The notes beneath the pieces are model-generated. The model made no database searches and was not told the origin of the DNA. It saw only the letters and a list, made by a program, of their open reading frames with translations. From positions 1 to 10,944 of the forward strand of contig DOTL01000025.1 of NCBI GenBank assembly GCA_003521145.1: a stretch of 10,944 nucleotides of DNA, written 5' to 3'. Every line of letters begins with the position of its first letter. The stretch's first letter is position 1. Below, piece by piece: positions 7,482-10,944 of the stretch. The translations under genes were made by a program, and so were the position numbers. Origin of the DNA: Streptococcus sp. (GTDB lineage Bacteria > Bacillota > Bacilli > Lactobacillales > Streptococcaceae).

Positions 7482-7492
7482 TTTTTCCTCCC

Positions 7493-7573
7493 TTAAAACA
7501 ACACAAAAATAGTCAAAACTCGCAAGAAGTGCAGGACAAAAAACCTGCAACATCCATGAGCTTTGACCATCAT
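7493..7573 (-). CDS. Possible 26-codon leader peptide frame
   Basis: Two consecutive ATG codons (7573 and 7570) open a 26-codon frame starting MMVKAHGCCRFF, ending in a very hydrophobic stretch (VLTIFVLF) and stopping with TAA (7493-7495) right at the GGGAGG of the nudix gene. The first ATG would be only ~10 bases from the predicted transcription start, with no Shine-Dalgarno, so translation would be nearly leaderless. The frame runs through both arms of the leader helix. Nothing in codon use proves translation; it may be chance. Confidence 0.25.
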   Translation of the reverse strand: MMVKAHGCCRFFVLHFLRVLTIFVLF

Positions 7574-7583
7574 GACTATTGTT
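7501..7583 (-). ncRNA. Structured leader RNA of the nudix-mnmG unit (attenuator or small RNA)
   Basis: On the minus strand GGTCAAAGCTC (7558-7568) pairs with GAGTTTTGACT (7511-7521) over 11 continuous positions (two G-U). Enclosed is a second perfect hairpin, TGCAGG/CCTGCA (7544-7549 with 7530-7535), with an 8-base loop. The long helix is followed by ATTTTTGTGTTGTTTT, a terminator-like U-rich tract. An upstream AATAGTCA (7573-7580) can alternatively pair with TGACTATT (7508-7515), competing with the long helix for the same 3' arm. Start is inferred from the promoter at 7590-7617. I do not recognise a known riboswitch family. It could act in cis on nudix-mnmG or be released as a ~80-nt RNA. 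Confidence 0.5.
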
Positions 7584-7589
7584 AAAATT

Positions 7590-7617
7590 ATTTTATCAAA
7601 TCAAATTGTTTTGTCAA
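7590..7617 (-). promoter_or_regulatory. Strong promoter of the nudix-mnmG unit
   Basis: On the minus strand a consensus -35 TTGACA (7612-7617), a 16-base spacer and TAAAAT (7590-7595) with TG one base upstream of the -10. It is the best-looking promoter in the window, and initiation near 7583 places the start right at the base of the leader structure. Confidence 0.75.
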
Positions 7618-7752
7618 TTCCAATCACAATTTGATTAGAGTCTGCACACTAAAGCCATGTAAGCAGGAAGATTTGAAATTGGATTCATTATAGCGAAAAA
7701 TGCCATAAATACATAAAACAATTGGGAACTCTTCGTTATTACTTAACTCCAG

Positions 7753-8874
7753 TTAGATATACTGACAAACTTTTCCGTCTTTATATGCTTGATCAATAAT
7801 ACCGCCGCCCAAACATTCCTGACCATCATAGAAAACAACGGCTTGACCAGGTGTAACAGCACGTTGAGTTTCAGCAAAAACAACCTCTGCTTTATCACTC
7901 TTAACCTTTACAGTAACTTTACTATCAAGTTGACGATAACGGAATTTTGCTGTGCATTCCATTTCAAATTCTTCCGGCATATCTCGAGTAAAGTGAATCA
8001 TTGAAGCGTCAAGTGAAGTTGACATCAACGACTCATGGTGGAAACCTTGACCCACGTAAAGAATATTTTTAGAAAGATCTTTCCCTACTACAAACCAAGG
8101 AGCATTATCTCCGCCTTTTTGACCACCAATACCCATACCACCACGTTGACCAATGGTGTAATACATGAGTCCGTTATGTTCCCCCATATCACGACCATCG
8201 ACGGTCATCATACGGCCTTTTTGAGCTGGTAAGTATTGACTAAGAAACTCTTTAAAGTTTTTCTCACCAATAAAACATATTCCTGTTGAATCTTTTTTCT
8301 TGGCTGTTGCAAGACCTGCACGTTCAGCAATCTCACGAACTTCTGGCTTTTGTAGATGTCCTAAAGGAAACATCGTTTTCTGCAACTGCTCTTGCGAAAG
8401 TTGACTAAGGAAGTAGGTTTGATCTTTATTGTTATCTGCACCACGCAACATATGGACAATGCCATCTTCATCGCGAACAACTTGGGCGTAATGCCCTGTA
8501 GCCACATAATCTGCTCCCAATGTCATCGCATAATCTAAGAAAGCCTTAAACTTAATTTCCTTATTACACATAACGTCTGGATTAGGGGTACGTCCTGCAC
8601 GGTACTCTGCTAAGAAATACTCAAATACACGATCCCAGTACTCTTTTTCAAAGTTGACAGAGTAATAGGGGATATCAATCTGATCAGCCACTGCTGCTAC
8701 ATCTTTATAATCTTCGGTTGCTGTACACACACCAAATTCATCTGTGTCATCCCAGTTTTTCATGAAAACACCGATTACATCATAACCTTGTTCTTTTAAA
8801 AGTAAGGCTGTTACTGATGAATCAACGCCACCACTCATACCAACAACAACACGTGTTTTTGAATTATCAGTCAT
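7753..8874 (-). CDS. mnmA: tRNA-specific 2-thiouridylase MnmA (TrmU)
   Basis: This 373-aa cytosolic enzyme adenylates and thiolates C2 of wobble uridine U34 in tRNA-Lys, -Glu and -Gln, taking sulfur from a cysteine desulfurase relay. It shows the PP-loop ATP-binding motif SGGVDSS (14-20). The first catalytic cysteine is in NPDVMCN (C103) and the second in GICFIG (C200), both expected for the disulfide/persulfide mechanism. Other family blocks are ATGHYAQ (125-131) and DQTYFLSQL (151-159), then the C-terminal beta-barrel ending VCQYI. Length is normal. The ATG at 8874 has GGGAGGAG (8881-8888) 6 bases upstream. It has its own promoter and leader. No clear terminator follows, so read-through into nudix-mnmG is possible. 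Confidence 0.97.
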   Translation of the reverse strand: MTDNSKTRVVVGMSGGVDSSVTALLLKEQGYDVIGVFMKNWDDTDEFGVCTATEDYKDVAAVADQIDIPYYSVNFEKEYWDRVFEYFLAEYRAGRTPNPDVMCNKEIKFKAFLDYAMTLGADYVATGHYAQVVRDEDGIVHMLRGADNNKDQTYFLSQLSQEQLQKTMFPLGHLQKPEVREIAERAGLATAKKKDSTGICFIGEKNFKEFLSQYLPAQKGRMMTVDGRDMGEHNGLMYYTIGQRGGMGIGGQKGGDNAPWFVVGKDLSKNILYVGQGFHHESLMSTSLDASMIHFTRDMPEEFEMECTAKFRYRQLDSKVTVKVKSDKAEVVFAETQRAVTPGQAVVFYDGQECLGGGIIDQAYKDGKVCQYI

Positions 8875-8978
8875 AGATAACTCCTCCCATCAAATAAAAA
8901 TTAACATAGACTTGAAGGGTCTAGTTATTCAAATATCGATTTGAAGGTCGATTTTGAAGCGTAAAAGCACGCAAGCTT
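8875..8978 (-). promoter_or_regulatory. mnmA 5' leader with three small hairpins
   Basis: The ~100-base leader contains, on the minus strand, GCGT-gctttt-ACGC near the 5' end, then TTCAAAT-CGAT-ATTTGAA (8928-8945), then TAGAC-7-GTCTA (8907-8923). The Shine-Dalgarno itself is not in a stem. The hairpins are short, no U-tract follows them and I recognise no known riboswitch, so a regulatory role is only a suggestion. Confidence 0.3.
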
Positions 8979-8979
8979 A

Positions 8980-9008
8980 ATTATATCATGATTAAAGAAT
9001 AATGCAAA
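8980..9008 (-). promoter_or_regulatory. Predicted mnmA promoter (extended -10)
   Basis: On the minus strand TATAAT (8980-8985) is preceded by TGA (8986-8988), giving TGnTATAAT, with TTTGCA (9003-9008) at 17-base spacing as a moderate -35. The -35 overlaps the T-tract of the upstream gene's terminator. Confidence 0.65.
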
Positions 9009-9033
9009 AAGGTTACCACTAGGCAACCTTTTT
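9006..9033 (-). terminator. Terminator overlapping the end of the membrane-protein gene
   Basis: On the minus strand AAAAAGGTTGCC (9022-9033) pairs with GGTAACCTTTTT (9006-9017) around a 4-base loop, with one G-U pair that becomes an A-C mismatch on the other strand. The hairpin is thus better for leftward transcription. The 5' arm encodes the last residues (KKVA) and the TAG stop lies in the loop (9019-9021). Confidence 0.8.
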
Positions 9034-10728
9034 GATACTTATTTTCGTGTAAAGCAACTGTAAACATATTACTACCAAGACTATTATTGGAATCAATAAC
9101 GCTACAAACAGCCATCCTGGCTCCTTATAACTCAACACAAGTTTATTATGTCCTTCTTGTGATGAAACAGTGGGTGTACCAATCGTTGACAAGTTATAGT
9201 CATCCTTGTCTAGTTCTTTACCATTTAGTGTCAAGATGGAATCTTTATAGATAACTATCGGTAGATTCAGTTTCTCCCCTTCAGCAGCCTGCCAAGTTAA
9301 TACAAGATAACCATCTTCTAGTAGCTTTTCTGCCTTCTGATTCGTAACGATATTTTCGTAATAAAGATCATAAGTATTCTGCTTACCTATTGTCCCATAA
9401 ATAGGTACGTAATCTGGTGTGGGTTTGACAACTAAATTTAAAAACTGTGACAAGTCACTGTCATTCATGGTAAGACTTATCGTCTGGTAATCTCCTTCAA
9501 CGTAAGTATGTTTAACGATAGTAACAAGTTCACCATCTTGTGCTGCAGTTTTTACACGATCGGTAGTATCCATCATATTCTGAATGAGACCAATGCCCGC
9601 AAAGGCAAAGAGTAAAACAGCAATACTTTTTCGCCAGTTTACAAATCGCGTGACCGTTAACCCCGTAATTGCTAAAAGTAAAATGGTGGCAGGAACAAAG
9701 AATCTAAATGGAAATTGAATCAGTTCAGCTAATGTATTTCCATTTTCTACTAGATACTGCCACGGAAAAAGACCCGTCGACAAGAAGAAAAAGACAAAAT
9801 AAATAAAATGCAGTATTTTTTTCCATCTAGCAAATTTCTTCCAATTCAAAACAGCGTAAAGAAACTGTAAAATGAGTAACACCATTAAAGAAATTGGAGT
9901 ATATAGCCAGTATCTTGCTGTTCCATCTATCCCATTCTTACCTATTTCTCTATTTATAAATGGATTTAAGAGATGATTAGTCCCTCTCAAATATAGGAGT
10001 ACTAACCAGACATCAACAGTCAGTAAGAGGAACAGAGTGACTGCTATAAGGACTTGCACAAAGGTTTCCTTTTTCTTAGCGATAGAAGACTTTACAAAAG
10101 TGTAAAGATAAAAAGGAAGATACATCATCACTAGCATCAAAGCACTGAGTACGTGAATCTGAACAATCAATGCCATAGATAAGGCAAGTCTAATTGGTTC
10201 TACTTTTTGATAAAAGACATAGTGAATCGCTGGAATAAAACAAAAAGGTAGTAAAGCTGCTCCCCAACTAGATAACCCCTGACGCATCGTCCAATATTGG
10301 ATAGAGAATGTTGTCGTATAGAGTAAACCTAGTGACAAGGCAATGTTTGTCTTAACTTTACACTGCTTGAGCAGAGCATACATTGAGGACTCAGCCAGTA
10401 TATGTAGTAATACCCTTGACACAATCTGATAATGAAACCAAGTACCGCTTATTAAAATAAGCCCTCCTTGTAAATAGGCAAAAAAAGGACCGTAAAGAGC
10501 ATTGACAATGCGGCCTGACTGTTGGAATCCATATAAAGATAAAAAGTAAGAAAAGTTACCATTTTTTAGTTGCATAGCTGCTTCATAGAACCTGTTATAG
10601 TGAAAGATGGAATCTGAACCTAAAATGACTTTTTTTGTAAATAGTTGTGGCGTAACCAATAATACAGCAAAAGCTATAATAATAAGAGAAACCCACAACT
10701 TTTCTCTTGATTTGAAAATTTGTTTCAT
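9019..10728 (-). CDS. Large multi-spanning membrane protein, GT-C-like, function unknown
   Basis: This 569-aa protein has roughly a dozen hydrophobic helices: an N-terminal one (~11-30), a cluster from ~79 to ~384, and one near the C-terminus (~539-560). The first loop holds GSDSIFHYNRFYEA (37-50), an acidic/aromatic motif like the catalytic-loop aspartate of GT-C glycosyltransferases and YfhO-like proteins. QFPFRFF (338-344) is another block typical of that family. Between ~385 and 538 lies a ~150-residue soluble region, predicted extracytoplasmic and beta-rich. Function is inference: possibly glycosylation of a wall or lipid-linked polymer. The frame opens at a GTG (10743), but that codon abuts AGGAG and the promoter -10. 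The ATG at 10728, with AAAGG 7 bases upstream, is the likely start. It is monocistronic, with its own promoter and terminator. Confidence 0.8.
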   Translation of the reverse strand: MKQIFKSREKLWVSLIIIAFAVLLVTPQLFTKKVILGSDSIFHYNRFYEAAMQLKNGNFSYFLSLYGFQQSGRIVNALYGPFFAYLQGGLILISGTWFHYQIVSRVLLHILAESSMYALLKQCKVKTNIALSLGLLYTTTFSIQYWTMRQGLSSWGAALLPFCFIPAIHYVFYQKVEPIRLALSMALIVQIHVLSALMLVMMYLPFYLYTFVKSSIAKKKETFVQVLIAVTLFLLLTVDVWLVLLYLRGTNHLLNPFINREIGKNGIDGTARYWLYTPISLMVLLILQFLYAVLNWKKFARWKKILHFIYFVFFFLSTGLFPWQYLVENGNTLAELIQFPFRFFVPATILLLAITGLTVTRFVNWRKSIAVLLFAFAGIGLIQNMMDTTDRVKTAAQDGELVTIVKHTYVEGDYQTISLTMNDSDLSQFLNLVVKPTPDYVPIYGTIGKQNTYDLYYENIVTNQKAEKLLEDGYLVLTWQAAEGEKLNLPIVIYKDSILTLNGKELDKDDYNLSTIGTPTVSSQEGHNKLVLSYKEPGWLFVALLIPIIVLVVICLQLLYTKISIKKVA

Positions 10729-10747
10729 TGCTAAACCTTTCACTCCT

Positions 10748-10756
10748 ATTATAACA
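10748..10756 (-). promoter_or_regulatory. Extended -10 promoter of the membrane-protein gene
   Basis: On the minus strand TGTTATAAT (10748-10756) is a perfect TGnTATAAT. No convincing -35 is present at 16-18 bases. Initiation near 10741 would give a ~13-base leader to the ATG at 10728 and would exclude the GTG at 10743 as a start codon. Confidence 0.6.
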
Positions 10757-10821
10757 AAAAGACCATACCCTACCTAATAATAACAAAAATCTCTATAAAA
10801 TATATTACCCACAACCAAATT

Positions 10822-10848
10822 AAAAAGCTGAGAGTATGCTCCCAACTT
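10822..10848 (-). terminator. Orphan minus-strand terminator
   Basis: On the minus strand AAGTTGGGAG (10839-10848) pairs with CTCTCAGCTT (10825-10834) over 10 positions around the loop CATA, followed by TTTTT (10822-10826). Its G-U pairs would be A-C mismatches on the other strand, so it serves leftward transcripts arriving from beyond 10850. No gene it could belong to is inside the window, because the IS end begins 11 bases further right. Confidence 0.7.
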
Positions 10849-10858
10849 CTATTAATAA

Positions 10859-10944
10859 GGCTCTATAATTTCTGTAGTGGGCAAAACTACTGTAGAGATT
10901 ATAGAGCTTTTTGAGTGTACACAAAAAGTCCCATAAGAACTATA
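10859..10944. mobile_element. End of a second ISL3-like element (body runs off the right edge)
   Basis: Reading rightwards from 10859 the sequence is GGCTCT-N10-TAGTGGG (10859-10881), the same framework as at the left edge but pointing the other way, so this element's interior lies to the right. The ten central bases differ from the left end at most positions, so the two could be left and right repeats of one IS type or ends of two different elements. The remaining ~60 bases contain a terminator hairpin and an AT-rich tract with the palindrome GTGTACAC. No transposase frame is visible yet. Confidence 0.55.
10860..10912 (+). terminator. Palindromic terminator built into the IS end
   Basis: GCTCTATAATTTCT (10860-10873) pairs with AGAGATTATAGAGC (10894-10907) over 14 positions with one T-G pair. 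After a 3-base bulge GTAGT (10874-10878) pairs with ACTAC (10886-10890) around a 7-base loop. TTTTT follows (10908-10912). The wobble orientation and T-tract favour rightward transcription, that is, blocking read-in from the flank into the element. Confidence 0.65.

Noticed and set aside
7482..7553. N-terminal extension of the Nudix protein to 7553
   Set aside because: It overlaps the structured leader. GGGAGG is placed for the ATG at 7481, and Nudix proteins of this size need no such extension.
7687..7692. TATAAT on the minus strand between mnmA and the nudix promoter
   Set aside because: No acceptable -35 at 16-18 bases and no TG extension. A much better promoter lies 75 bases downstream.
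10729..10743. GTG at 10743 as start of the membrane protein
   Set aside because: It touches the AGGAG with no spacing and lies about at the predicted transcription start. The ATG at 10728 has AAAGG at 7 bases.
10864..10903. TATAAT in each arm of the IS palindrome as outward or inward promoters
   Set aside because: The hexamers follow from the palindrome itself. Neither has a convincing -35 at proper spacing.
1..10944. CRISPR arrays, tRNA/rRNA genes, toxin-antitoxin or defence cassettes
   Set aside because: I looked for regularly spaced repeats, cloverleaf-like segments and small paired frames in the gaps and saw none. Nearly all the sequence is occupied by known housekeeping genes.

Overview
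The window is a fully collinear, all-minus-strand stretch of housekeeping genes from a low-GC Gram-positive coccus, almost certainly Streptococcus. The evidence is a cysteine-free 203-aa S4, a ~100-aa Veg protein next to dnaB, GdpP-L9-DnaB in tight order, a Nudix gene between the tRNA-U34 genes mnmA and mnmG, and extended -10 promoters (TGnTATAAT). Insertion-sequence ends resembling the ISL3 family at both edges fit an IS-rich species of the salivarius/thermophilus group; that species guess is inference.

Layout along the plus coordinates; transcription runs right to left. 1-63: end of an ISL3-like element whose body lies beyond the left edge. 72-683: rpsD, with its own promoter and a ~150-nt leader. 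881-5042: a four-gene run transcribed gdpP > rplI > dnaB > veg, with an extended -10 promoter upstream of gdpP and a terminator after veg. 5116-7481: nudix > mnmG, driven by a strong promoter at 7590-7617 through a structured leader that looks like an attenuator or small RNA. 7753-8874: mnmA, with its own promoter and ~100-nt leader. 9019-10728: a large multi-spanning membrane protein of GT-C-like architecture, function unknown. 10822-10848: a minus-strand terminator with no gene of its own in view. 10859-10944: a second ISL3-like end whose body runs off the right edge.

How the genes work together: MnmA (2-thiolation) and MnmG (C5 modification, with MnmE) both act on the wobble uridine of the same tRNAs. 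GdpP degrades c-di-AMP and is translationally close-coupled (1-nt gap) to ribosomal protein L9, followed by the replicative helicase and Veg. Promoters are nested in the preceding terminators in two places (rpsD and gdpP), making a compact chain of transcription units.

No CRISPR array, tRNA, rRNA, phage or defence gene is visible. I do not see a clear new multi-gene system. The observation most worth following up is the leader of the nudix-mnmG unit: strong promoter, a long helix that starts close to the predicted RNA 5' end and is followed by a U-rich tract, and a 26-codon reading frame threaded through it and stopping at the Shine-Dalgarno sequence of the next gene.
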